This document shows positions 10,765-22,920 of a DNA stretch of 64,000 bases, in pieces. The stretch is from Lepas anatifera. Its lineage: Eukaryota > Arthropoda > Thecostraca > Lepadidae. The DNA is taken from positions 310,001 to 374,000 of the forward strand of contig JAOTON010001480.1 in the NCBI GenBank assembly GCA_034440635.1, in the 5' to 3' direction. The notes beneath the pieces were generated by a model that did no database searches, had not been told where the DNA came from, and saw only the letters and a list, made by a program, of their open reading frames with translations. How positions within the stretch are numbered: position 1 is the first letter of the stretch; each line of letters opens with the position of its first letter. A program made the translations under genes and the position numbers.

Positions 10765-11497
10765 TGCAACAGGTTGCATATCATTGCAACACCAGTCTAC
10801 CTTTACTTAAATGTAATACATCATGCTAGTATGTTTCCAGCTCGAAACCTCACCCCGCCGTTCGGCCGTAGCGTCGCTGCGGGCGGCGCACTGGTAGATG
10901 CTATGCGAGACAGATGCCATAGCTATCTATGTACGCATGCTATAGACCAGCGCGAATGCCCGGTGGTGGCAGGGTAGTCGGTCTCGTTTCGGCTCCTCTA
11001 CTCGTGCGGCGGTGGCGTTGTCTGTTAGATATTCATATCAGTCGGACGGCCGGGTGACGGCCGTGCGGTGGGGTCCTGCGCGCTGTGGCGACTTGCGACG
11101 AATAAAAAACAAAATTGTGGTCAGGAACTGGTTTGCTTGTTTGGTTTGTTGTGTTTTGTTTCTTTACGTGTGTCCAAATCGTACCGTGTATGCGTGTGAT
11201 ACGTCCGGTAAAAGTGATGTGTTTAATGAGAGAGATAAAAGAGGCCCCACCACTTAAGCCTTCGGGCTTTTGCGTCAATCTCTTTGTTATACCTGTCATA
11301 TTGTTTCCGTCCAATAAAAGTTTATCATCTATCTATCTGTCTACCCGCTAGTTAATGCATTCTCTAACCATAGGTAACACTGGTTAAAGGATCCACCGTT
11401 GCACACAATTTCTTTCCCAGTCGAATAAACCTCTTTATGGTCATACCATGACACGTGACTCCTTGCACTGCCTGCTTAAACCAACTGTATAAGCAGT
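10765..11497 (+). repeat. Type 2 tail, copy 2
   Basis: Very close to 5,771-6,505, including the AATAAA near 11,312 and the final CTGTATAAGCAGTGGCGG. No gene is seen. Short frames on both strands are equally conserved between copies. Confidence 0.6.
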
Positions 11498-13083
11498 GGC
11501 GGATGCAGGCCATTAGTACGGGGGTGGGACTAAGGAGGTGGAGCATAGGCGGAACCAAGACATCAGTACCGGAGTGGGGACAGGGAGCTCGAGCATAGGC
11601 GGATCCAGGACATCAGTACGGGGTGGGGCTAAGGAGCTCGAGCATAGGCGGATCCAGGACATCAGGACGGTGTTGGGGCTAGGGAGCTAGAGCATAGGCG
11701 GATCCAGGACATCAGTATGGGGGTGGGGCTAAGGACCTCGAGCATAGGCGGATCCAAGACAGTACGGAGGTGGGGCTACGGAGTTTGAGCATAGGCGGAT
11801 CCAGGACATCAGTAAGGGAGTGGGGCTAAGGAGCTCCAGCATAGGCGGATCCAGGACATCAGTAAGGGGGTGGGGCTAAGGAGCTCGAGCATAGGCGGAT
11901 CCAGGACATCAGTAGGGGTAGGGCTAAGGAGCTCGAGCATAGGCGGATCCAGGACATCAGTATGGGGATGGACCTAAGGAGCTCGAGCATAGGCGGATCC
12001 AGGACATCAGTACGGGGCTGGAACTCGGGACCTCAAGCAAAGGCGGATCCAGGACATCAATACGGGAATGGGGCTAAGGAGCTTGAGCATAGGCGGATCC
12101 AGGACATTACGGAGGTGGGGCTACGGAGTTCGAGCATAGGCGGAACCAGGACATCAGTAAGTGCGTGGGCTAAGGACCTCGAGCATAGGCGGATCCACGA
12201 CATCAGTACGGGGATGGGCCTGAGGAGTTTGAGCATAGGCGGATCCACGACATCAGTCCGGGGGTGGGGCTAAGGAGCTGGAGCATAGGCGGATCCAGGA
12301 CATCAGTACGAGGTGGGGCTAAGCAGCTTGAGCATAGGCGGATCCAGGACATCAGTGCGAGGGTGGGCCGAGGGAGATAGAGAATAGGCGGATCCAGGAC
12401 ATCAGTACGAGGGTGGGGTTAGGGAGTTAGAGCATAGGCGGATCCAGGACATCAGTACGAGGGTGGGCCTAGGGAGATAGAGAATAGGCGGATCCAGGAC
12501 ATCAGTACGAGGGTGGGGTTAGGGAGTTAGAGCATAGGCGGATCCAGAACATCAGTACGGGGGTGGGGCTAAGGAGTTTGAGCATAGGCGGATCCATGAC
12601 ATCAGTTCGGGGGTGGGGCTAAGGAGCTCGAGCATAGGCGGATCCAGGACATCAGTGCGGGGGTGGGGCTCCGGAGCTCGAGTAAAGGCGGATCCAGGAC
12701 ATCAGTACGGGGGTGGGGCTAAGGAGATGGAGCATAGGCGGATCTAGGACATCAGTACGGGGTGGTGCTAAGGAAATGGAGCATAGGTGGATCCAGGAAA
12801 TCAGTATGGGGGTGGGGCTAGTTGGCTCGCGCATAAGCGGATCCAGGACATCAATAGGGGTAGGGGCTATGGAGTTCGAGCATAGGCGGATCCAGGGCAT
12901 TACAGAGGTGGGGCTACGGAGTTCGAGCATAGGCAGATCCAGGACATCAGTAAGGGGTTGGGGTAAGGAGCTCGAGCATAGGCGGATCCAGGACATCAGT
13001 ACGGGGGTGGGGCTAAAGAGCTCGAGCATAGGCGGATCCAGGACATCAGTTCGGCGGTGGGGCTGAGGTCTCGAGCTGGAGCA
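11498..13083 (+). repeat. 50-bp minisatellite array A3
   Basis: About 30 monomers, plus-strand G-rich. It contains a local higher-order duplication of about 116 bp near 12,340-12,540 (monomers with GAGGGTGGGCC and GGAGATAGAGAATAGG repeated in order). This array has no close counterpart in the right arm. Confidence 0.95.
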
Positions 13084-14680
13084 TAACTCGGTAACAAATA
13101 GTCTGAATTGGGTGAAAATCTGCAGGTGGAATACTTTAGGAAAATACCTTTCTTTAGGGGAAATACTGTCGGAAAACCCGTCATGTTTTATATTGCATCG
13201 CCTTTCTTCTGGTCATGCTTCGTCTTTACTTAACAAAACAAACATTATACGTGTGTTTGTTTATGTGATGACATGAACAGAGGGCAAGCGTGGTGCAGTA
13301 TGCAGATACATGCCAATTTAGGAAAACATGGGCCTAGACAGGGGATTAAATGGAGCCATAATGAGAACACAAAACCTAAAACTCAAACATTGCGTTGTTA
13401 TCAGTATCAAACTGCTGAAAACGTTCGCCTGTCAATCGAACTGTTTGGCTAACGTACATTGTCACCGGCTTCTCCTGCGCCGGAGCGGCACCTGCCGAGG
13501 CCGCAGGCCGAGGTTGTTGTTGTTGTCTGTTCTGAGCGCTGGTATCAGAGACCTAAAACTTTTGTGGATAGAAGGCACTTCCAAATGAATAAGCACCACG
13601 GTTGTCAATTTTCAAAATTTTCAAAATTTTGCCCAGAATTTTGCATTATGTGATTTTTAACTTTTATTTTTCTATTTTTTGCTAATTCATCTAGACTCTT
13701 TAAACTTGCACCCTTTTACATCAGAGAAATTTGTAGTTCACACAAAAAGTTGGAAAGAAAAAGCTTTAAATTTAGGGCTCTAAATTAGCTTTTAAACTTT
13801 GCACCCTAAATTTGGCATAAAACTCATGGTCTAAACTACAGGCTCGAAATATCTGAAGCTACAGCAGTTCAGGTTCTATGTCAAATATCAACTTAAAGGC
13901 CGGTTTGTGCAGTACTGCACAAACACAGAAACAAAACAAAAATGGAAATTTAAGGGTCCTTTTTGGCCCATTTCGTGAAGGTCTGCATTTCCCAAAATAT
14001 CATTCAAACGCTTATATCTTCCGATCTGATTGATACAATTTAGTTCCCATTTCCGATAATAAGAGAGAATAGCCTCCTTTATTATATATTTAGAGATAAA
14101 AACTTTCAGACTGAAAATTTTTATTTTATAGGCAAAAATAAAATATAAGTTTTTAAAATTTTTATTCTCAGCCCCCTGGTTTCCAGACCATGATAGCTAC
14201 GGTATTGAACTTAACACGGCTGGATAGAAAACTTCGTTGCCGTGATTTTTCTCACTCATACCCCCCACTTATCTCTTACGGTATCCGCGCTATAAGCTGT
14301 AAAGTACATTTCAAAGTGGTTATTTTATCAGTTCATTTTTGCTTCACACCGGGGTTTAGGGTGGTTAGAGTCATTGGAGGAAATGAAATTTTGCATGCAG
14401 CTAGGTAAGAGACATATGTCGACATTCCATCTGCATAGATATCAATGAAACACCAAGTTACCTTTACAAACATGCCGTTTCTCCACGCAACGTTGTAGCA
14501 AATCACCACTCGTCACCCGTGCGTCCACGCCGCGGCAACGCCGGCGATCGGCGCGGCCGTTTCTGTTTATTTATGGTCTGGTAAAAAAGTACCCATTACT
14601 ACCCATAATGCATCACAAGTAATTAGAGTACCGTAAAAATCCTAGTTTACAATAAGGGTATTATGTTTCTGTTTTTGGAC
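13084..14680 (+). repeat. Alpha module, copy 4
   Basis: A full alpha copy whose distal part (from about 13,580) is nearly identical to 1,390-2,499. The lead-in contains an extra small insertion near 13,125-13,160. It is followed by the hAT tail, not type 2. No gene is seen. Confidence 0.75.
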
Positions 14681-15147
14681 CATGGGTGGATCCAGGGAAT
14701 AAGTAGGCTAGGTGCCCCTTCTCACCCTTCTCGCCCCATCCCCTCCCCCAGCCCCCAATCGACCATCGGCGCCCTCTGAAATTGTAAAGACACGCCTCTC
14801 AAGGTCGATGACGCTCCCTGAAATGTCGCTTCCCATACGCGGATCCAGGATTGCCTATCGGGAGCGAGGTGGAAAAGGAAATTTCCTGGTGGGCACTATC
14901 TACACCAGGGACGCCACTTTTGGCCGGAAAACCTATCAAGTAGGCGCTAAAACCTATCAGTAGACCCCGATACCTGCATCTCGGGGAAAACGACATTTCA
15001 GGGGGTGCCATCAAACTTTCCAGGGGTTTCGGGACAATTTCAGGGGGCGCTAAGATTCCATGGGGGCACCTGTCCCCCTTTCCCCTTGGATCCTCCTATG
15101 TCGTTTCGGGGGAGGGGGCACGGCGGTGGGGTCGTTACGGGTGGGGG
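14681..15147 (+). mobile_element. hAT-family MITE pair (outer, with nested copy 14,834-15,100)
   Basis: The outer copy starts CATGGGTGGATCCAGGG; the inner copy runs from CATACGCGGATCC to GGATCCTCCTATG. The inner insertion point is the same as at 2,654. The outer copy merges with array A4 without a terminus of its own. Confidence 0.65.
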
Positions 15148-17265
15148 GTAAGGAGCTTGAGCATAAGCGGATCCAGGACATCAGCATGGGGGTAGGGGCT
15201 AAAGAGTTCGAGCATAGGCAGACCCAGGACATCAGTACGAGTGTGGGGCTAGGGAGTTAGAGCATAGGCGGATCCAGGGCATCGGCACGAGGGTCGGGCT
15301 AGGGAGTTAGAGCATAGGCGGATCCAGGACATCGGTACGAGGGTCGTGCTAGAGAGTTAGAGCATAGGCGGATCCAGGGCATTAGTACGGGGATGGGGCT
15401 AGGCAGCTGAGCATTAGCGGATTCAGGACATCAGTACGGGGTGAGACTCGGGAGTTCCAGCATAGGCGGATCCAGGACATCAGTAGGGGGGGTAGGGGCT
15501 ACGGAGTTAGAGCATACGCGGATCCAGGACATTAGTACGGGGATGGGGCTAAGCAGCTGAGCATTAGCGGATTCAGGACATCAGTACGGGGTGAGACTCG
15601 GGAGTTCCAGCATAGGCGGATCCAGGACATCAGTAGGGGGGTAGGGGCTACGCAGTTCGAGCATAGGCGGATCCAGGATATTAGTACGGGGATGGGCCTA
15701 AGGAGCTCGAGCATAAGCGGATTCAGGCTGATCAGTACGGGGGTGGGGATCGGGAGCTCGAGCATAGGCGGATCTAGGATATCAGTACGGTGGTGGGGCT
15801 CGGGCGTTCCAGCATACGCGGATCCAGGACATTAGTAGGGTGGTAGGGGCTAAAGAGTTCGAGTATAGGCGAATCAAGGGCAGTACGGAGGTGGGGCTAC
15901 GGAGTTCGAGCATAGGCAGATCCAGGACATCAGTTCGGGGGTGGGGCTAAGGAGCTCGAGCATAGGCAGATCCAGGACATCAGTGCAGGGGTGTGGCTCC
16001 GGAGCTCGAGTAAAGGCGGATCCAGGACATCAGTGGGGGGGTAGGGGCTAAGGAGTTGGAGCATAGGCGGATCCAGGACATCAGTAAGGAGGTGGGGCTA
16101 AGGAGCTCGAGCATAGGCGGATCCAGGACATCAGTAGGGGGTAGGGGCTAAGGAGTTCGAGCATAGGCGGATCCAGGACATCAGTACGGAGGTGGGGCTA
16201 AAAGTACGAGCATAGGCGGATCCAGGACATAAGTACGGGGGTGGGGCTAAGGAGCTCCAGCAAAGGCGGATTCAGCTGCCTCAGTACGGGGAGTGGGGCT
16301 AAGGAGCTCGAGCAAAGGCGGATCTAGGACATCAGTACGGTGGTGGGGCTCGGGCGTTCCAGCATTGGCGGATCCAGGACATATAGTAGGGTGGTAGGGG
16401 CTAAAGAGTTCGAGTATAGGCGAATCCAGGGCAGTACGGAGGTGGGGCTACGGAGTTCGAGCATAGGCAGACCCAGGACATCAGTTCGGGGTGGGGCTAA
16501 GGAGCTCGAGCATAGGCGGATCCAGGACATCAGTGCAGGGGTGTGGCTCCGGAAATCGAGTAAAGGCGGATCCAGGACATCAGTACGGGGGTGGGGCTAA
16601 GGAGATCGAGCAAAGGTGGATCCGGGACATCTGTATGGGTGTGGGGCTAAAGAGCTCGAGCAGAGGCGGATCCAGGACATCAGTACGGGGGTGGGGCTAA
16701 GGGAGTTCGAGTATAGGCGGATAAAGGGCATCAGTACGGGGGTGGGGCTAAGGGGTTCGAGTATAGGCGGATAAAGGACATCAGTACAGAGGTGGGGCTA
16801 AGGAGCTCAAGCATAAGCGGATCCAGGACATCAGCACAGGGGTAAGGGCTAAAGAGTTCGAGCATAGGCGGATCCAGGACATCAGTACGGGGGTGGGGCT
16901 AAGAAGCTCGATCATAAGCGGAGCCAGGATATCAGTACGGGGGTAGAGGCTAAGGAGTTTGAGCATAAGCGGATCCAGCATATCGATACGGGGATTGGGC
17001 TAAGGAGATCCAGCATAGGCGGATCCAGGACATCTGTACGGAGGTGGGGCTCGGGAGCTCAAGCATAGGCGGATCCAGGACATCAGTAGGGGTAGGGGCT
17101 AAGGAGTTCAAGCATAGGCGGATCCAGGGCAGTATAGAGGTGGGGCTACAGGGTTCGAGCATAGGCAGATCCAGGACATATGTAAGGGGGTGGGGTAAGG
17201 AGCTCGAGCATAGGCGGATCCAGGACATTAGTTCGGTGGTGGGGCTGAGGTCTCGAGCTGGGGCA
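15148..17265 (+). repeat. 50-bp minisatellite array A4
   Basis: About 2.1 kb. It includes a duplicated segment: 15,370-15,510 and 15,520-15,660 share the variant words GCTGAGCATTAGCGG and GGTGAGACTCGGG. The distal part from about 16,490 pairs with the right arm at 54,770-55,560 (coordinate sum about 72,045). The variant CTCGGGAGCTCAAGC junction at about 17,050 is shared with the right arm but not with A1. Confidence 0.95.
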
Positions 17266-18840
17266 TAACTCGGTAACAAATAGGCTGAATTGGGTGAAAA
17301 TCTGCAGGTATAGGTGAAATACTGTCGGAAAACCCGTCATATTTTATATTGCATCGCCTTTCTTCTGGTCATGCCTAGTCTTTGCTTAACAAAACAAAAA
17401 TTATACGTGTGTTTATTTATTTCATGACATGAACAGAGGGCAAGCGTGGTGCAGTATGCAGATACATGCTAATTTAGGAAAACATGGGCCTAAACAGGGG
17501 AGTAAATGAAGGCATAATGAGAACACAACACCTAAAAATCAAACATTGCGTTGTTATAAGTATCAAACTGCTGAAAACACTCGCCTGTCAATCAAACTGT
17601 TTGGCTAACGTACATTGTCACCGGCTTCTCCTGCGCCAGAGCGGCACCTGCCGAGGCCGCAGGCCGAGATCTGTTGTTGTTGTTGTTGTCTCTTCTGAGC
17701 GCTGGTATCAAAGACCTAAAACTTTTGTGGATAGAAGGCACTTCCAAATGAATAAGCACCACGGTTGTCAATTTTCAAAATTTTAAAAATTTTCCCAGAA
17801 TTTTGCATTATGTGATTTTCAACTTTTATTTTTTATTTTTGCTAATTCATCTACAGTCTTTAAACATGCACCCTTTTACATCAGACGAATTTGTAGTTCA
17901 CACAAAAAGTTGGAAAGAAAAAGCTTTAAATTTAGGGCTCTAAATTAGTTTTTAAACTTTGCACCCTAAATTTGACATAAAACTCATGGTCTAAACTACA
18001 GGCTCGAAATATCTGAAGCTACAGCAGTTCAGGTTCTGAGTCAAATATCAACTTAAAGGCCAGTTTATGCAGTACTGCACAAACACAGAAACAAAACAAA
18101 AACGGAAAGTTAAGGGTCCCTTTTGGCCCATTCCGTGAAGGTCTGCATTTCCCAAAATATCATTCAAACCCTTATATCTTCCGATCTAATTGATAAAAAT
18201 TAATTCCCATTACAGATAATAAAAGAGATTAGCCTCCTTTATTATTTATTTAGAGATAAAAACTTTCAGACTGAAACTTTTTATTTTATAGGCAAAAATA
18301 AAATATAAGTTTTTAAAATTTTTATTCTCAGCCCCCTGGTTTCCAGACCATGATAACTACGGTATTGAACTTAACACGGCTGGATAGAAAACTTCGTTGC
18401 CGTCATTTTTCTCACTCATACCCCCCATTTATCTCTTACGGTATCCGCGCTATAAGCCGTAAAGTACATTTCAAAGTGGTTATTTTATCAGTTCATTTTT
18501 GCTTCACACCGGGGTTTAGGGTGGTTAGAGTCATTGGAAGGAAATGAAATTTTGCATGCAGCTAGGTAAGAGACATATGTCGACATTCCATCTGCATAGA
18601 TATCAATGAAACACCAAGTTACCTTTACAAACATGCCGTTTCTCTACGCAACGTTGTAGCAAATCACCACGCGTCATCCGTGCGTCCACGCCGCGGCAAC
18701 GCCGGCGATCGGCGCGGCCGTTTCTGTTTATTTATGGTCTGGTAAAAAGTACCCAATACTACCCATAATGCATCACAAATAATTAGAGTACCGTAAAAGT
18801 TCGAGTTTACAATAAGAGTATTATGTTTCTGTTTTTGGAC
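17266..18840 (+). repeat. Alpha module, copy 5
   Basis: Direct repeat of 4,450-5,770 over its first 1.3 kb; it then continues into the hAT-type tail. Pairs with the inverted 53,202-54,779. These two direct repeats bound the 12.8 kb that is missing from the right arm. Confidence 0.8.
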
Positions 18841-19300
18841 CATGGGTGGATCCAGGGAATAAGTTGGCTAGGTGCCCCCCACCCTTCTCCCCCATCCCCC
18901 TCCCCCAACGCCCAATCGACCATCGGCGCTCCTGAAATTGTAAAGACACGCCTCTCAAGGTCGATGACGCTCCCTGAAATGTCGCTTCCCATACGCGGAT
19001 CCAGGATTGCCTATCGGGGGCGAGGTGGAAGGGGAAACTTCCTGGTGAGCGTTATCTACACCAGGGACGCCACTTTTGGCCGGAAAAACCTATATAGTAG
19101 GCGCTAAATCCTATCAGTAGCCCCGATACCTGCATCTCGGGAAAAACGACATTTCAGGGGGTGCCATCGAATTTTCCAGGGGTTTCCGGGACAATTTCAG
19201 TGGGCGCTAAGATTCTATGGGGGGCACCTGTACCCTTTCCCCCTTGGTTCCGCCTATGTCGTTTCGGGGGGGGCACGGAGGTGGCGTCGTTACGGGTTTG
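18841..19300 (+). mobile_element. hAT-family MITE pair (outer, with nested copy 18,990-19,258)
   Basis: Starts CATGGGTGGATCCAGGG. The nested copy ends GGTTCCGCCTATG, with one change in its GGATCC. It has the same internal order as the pairs at 2,500 and 14,681. The proximal end leads into array A5. Confidence 0.65.
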
Positions 19301-21196
19301 GGGGTAAGGTGCTCGAGCATAAGCGGATTCAGGCCATCAGCATGGGGGTAGGGGCTAAAGAGTTCGAGCATAGGCAGAACCAGGACATCAGTACGAGGGT
19401 GGGGCTAGGGAGTTAGAGCATAGGCGGATCCAGGACATCGGTGCGAGGGTCGGGCTAGGGAGTTAGAGCATAGGCAGATCCAAGACATCGGTACGAAGGT
19501 CGGGCTAGGGAGTTAGAGAATAGGCAGATCCAGGACGTTAGTACGGTTATGGGGCTAAGCAGCTGAGCATTAGCGGATTCAGGACATCATTACGGGGTGA
19601 GACTCGGGAGTTCCAGCATAGGCGGATCCAGGACATCAGTAGGGGGGTAGGAGCTACGGAGTTCGAGTACGGAGTTCGAGCATAGGCGGATCCACGATAT
19701 TAGTACGGGGATGGGGCTAAGGAGATCGAGCATAGGCGGATCTAGGACATCTGTACGGGGGTGGAGACAAGGAGCTCGAGCATAGGCTGATCAAGGACAT
19801 TAGTATGGGTGTGGGGCTAAGGAGCTCGAGCAGAGGCGGATCTACGACATCAGTACGGCGGTGGGGCTAAAGGGCTTGAGTATAGGCGGATCAAAGACAT
19901 CAGCACGGGGGTAAGGGTAAGGAGCTCGAGCATAAACGGATCCAGGACATCAGCACGTGGGTAGGGGCTAAGTAGTTCGAGCATAGGCGGATCCAGGGCA
20001 GTACAGAGGTGGGGCTACGGAGTTCGAGCATAGGCGGATCCAGGACATCAGTAACGGTGTGGGGTAAGAAGCTCCAGCATAGGCGGATCCAGGGCATCAG
20101 TGGGGGGGGGGTAGGGGCTACGGAGTTCGAGCATAGGTGGATCCAGGCCTCAGTACGGGGGTGGGGCTAAGAAGCTCGAGCATAGGCGGATCCAGGACAT
20201 TAGTAGGGTGGTAGGGGCTAAAGAGTTCGAGTATAGGCGAATCCAGGGCAGTACGGAGGTGGGGCTACGGAGTTCGAATATAGGCAGATCCAGGACATCA
20301 GTTCGGGGGTGGGGCTAAGGAGCTCGAGCATAGGTGGATCCAGGACATCAGTGCAGGGGTGTGGCTCTGGAGCTCGAGTAAAGGCGGATCCAGGACATCT
20401 GTACGGGGGTGGGGCTAAAGAGCTGGAGCATAGGCGGATCCAGGACATCAGTATGGGTGTGGGGCTAAAGAGCTCGAGCAGAGGCGGATCCAGGGCATCA
20501 GTACGGGGGTGGGGCTAAGGGGTTCGAGTATAGGCGGATAAAGGACATCAGTACAGAGGTGGGGCTAAGGAGCTCAAGCATAAGCGGATCCAGGACATCA
20601 GCACAGGGGTAGGGGCTAAAGAGTTTGAGTATAGGCGGATCCAGGACATCAGTACGGGGGTGGGGCTATGGAGCTCGAGCACAAGCGGAGCCAGGATATT
20701 AGTACGGCGGTAGAGGCTAAGGAGTTTGAGCATAGGCGGATCCAGCTTATCGGAACGGGGATTGAGTTAAGGAGATCCAGCATAGGCGGATCCAGGACAT
20801 CTGTACGGAGGTGGGGCTAAGGATCTCGAGCATAAGCGGATCCAGGACATCAAGGGGCTAAAGAACTAAACAGGTAGGGGCTAAAGATTTAAAACATAAG
20901 CGGATCCAGGACATCAGTACGGGGGTGGGGCTAAGGAGCTCGAGCATAAGCGGATTCAGGACATCAGTACGTGGGTGGGACTCGGGAGCTCGAGCATAGG
21001 CGGATCCAGGACATCAGTAAGGGTAGGGGCTAAGGAGTTCAAGCATAGGCGAATCCAGGGCAGTATAGAGGTGGGGCTACGGAGTTCGAGCATAGGCAGA
21101 TCCAGGACATATGTAAGGGGATGGGGTAAGGAGCTCCAGCATAGGGTGATCCAGGACATCAGTTCGGTGGTGGGGCTGAGGTCTGGAGCTGGGGCA
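19301..21196 (+). repeat. 50-bp minisatellite array A5
   Basis: Counterpart of the inverted array 50,722-52,733. A 69-codon frame at 20,309-20,518 reappears exactly at 51,549-51,758, showing near-identity there. Variants with GTTAGAGCATAGGC cluster at the proximal end. Confidence 0.95.
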
Positions 21197-22454
21197 TAAC
21201 TCGGTAACAAATAGGCTGAATTGGGTGAAAATCTGCAGGTATAGGTGAAATACCGTCGAAAAACCCATCATATTTTATATTAAATCTCCTTTCTTCTCGT
21301 CATGCCCAGTCTTTGCTTAACAAAACCTAAAACTTTTGTGGATAGAAGGCACTTCCAAATGAATAAGCACCACGGTTGTCAATTTGCAAAATTTTCAAAA
21401 TTTTGCCCACAATTTTGCATTATGTGATCTTTAACTTTTATTTTTCTATTTTTTGCTAATTCATCTACAGTTTTCAAACTTGCACCCTTTTACATCAGAC
21501 AAATTTGTAGTTCACACACAAAAGTTGGAAAGAAAAAGCTTTAAATTTAGTGCTCTAAATTAGCTTTTAAACTTTGCACCCTAAATTTGGCATAAAATTC
21601 ATGGTCTAAACTACAGGCTCGAAATATCTGAAGCTACAGCAGTTCAGGTTCTGAGTCAAATATCAACTTAGAGACCGGTTTGTGCAGTACTGCACAAATA
21701 CAGAAACAAAACGAAAACGGAAATTTAAGTGTCCTTTTTGGCCCATTCAGTGAAGGTCTGCATTTCCCAAAATTTCATTTAAACCCTTATATCTTCCGAT
21801 CTAAATGATAAAAATTAGTTCCCATTTCAGATAATAAGAGAGAATAGCCTCCGTTATTACATATCTAGAGATAAAAACTTTCAGACTGAAACTTTTTATT
21901 TTACAGGCAAAAATAAAATATAAGATTTTAAAATTTTTATTCTCAGCCCCTGGTTTCCAGACCATGATAGCTACGGTATTGAACTTAACACGGCTGGATA
22001 GAAAACTTTGTTGCCGTCATTTTTCTCACTCATACCCCCCACTTTTCTCTTACGGCTTCCGCGCTATAAGCCGTAAAATAAATTTCAAAGTGGTAATTTT
22101 ATCAGTTCATTTTTGCTTCACACCGGGGTTTAGGGTGGTTAGAGTCATTGGAGGGAAATGAAATTTTCCTTGCAGCTAGGTAAGAGAGATATGTCGGCAT
22201 TCCATCTGAGTAGATATCAATGAAACACCAAGTTACCTTTACAAACATGCCGTTTCTCCACGCAACGTTGTAGCAAATCCCCACGCGTCACCCCCGCGTC
22301 CCCGCCGCGGCAACGCCGGCGATCGGCGCGGCCGTTTCTGTTTATTTATGGTCTGGTAAAAAGTATCCAATACTACCCATAATGCATCACAAGTAATTAG
22401 AGTACCGTAAAAGTCCGAGTTTACAATAAGGGTATTATGTTTCTGTTTTTGGAC
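21197..22454 (+). repeat. Alpha module, copy 6, with 384-bp deletion
   Basis: The lead-in stops at TTGCTTAACAAAAC (21,327) and continues directly with CTAAAACTTTTGTGG. The inverted partner 49,079-50,721 retains about 384 bp between these points, including the GC-rich block, the (GTT)n tract and the hairpin. The deletion is therefore specific to this copy. Confidence 0.8.
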
Positions 22455-22920
22455 CATGGGTGGATCCAGGGAATAAGTAGGCTAGGTGCCCCTTCTCACC
22501 CTTCTCCCTCCATCCCCCTCCCCAACCCCCCAATCGACCATCGGCGCCCTCTGAAATTGTAAAGACACGCCTCTCAAGGTCGATGACGCTCCCTGAAATG
22601 TCGGTTCCCATACGCGGATCCAGGATTGCCTATCAGGGGCGAGGTGGAAGGGGAAACTTCCTGGTGGGCGCTATCTACACCAGGGACGCCACTTTTGGCC
22701 GGAAAACCTATCAAGTAGGCGCTAAAACCTATCAGTAGACCCCGATACCTGCATCTCGGGGAAAACGACATTTCAGGGGGTGCCATCAAACTTTCCAGGG
22801 GTTTCCGGGACAATTTCAGGGGGCGCTAAGATTCCATGGGGGGCACCTGTCCCCTTTCCCCCTTGGATCCTCCTATGTCGTTTCGGGGGAGGGGGCACGG
22901 CGGTGGGGTCGTTACGGGTG
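22455..22920 (+). mobile_element. hAT-family MITE pair (outer, with nested copy 22,609-22,877)
   Basis: Closely matches the inverted 48,614-49,078. The nested copy is bounded by CATACGCGGATCC and GGATCCTCCTATG. The left flank here reads TCGGTTCC where other copies have TCGCTTCC. Confidence 0.65.

Noticed and set aside
14600..14625. ACTACCCATAATGCAT word resembling a ZNF143/Staf site in alpha tails.
   Set aside because: Only part of the consensus is matched, and it is inherited with the repeat. No independent support.
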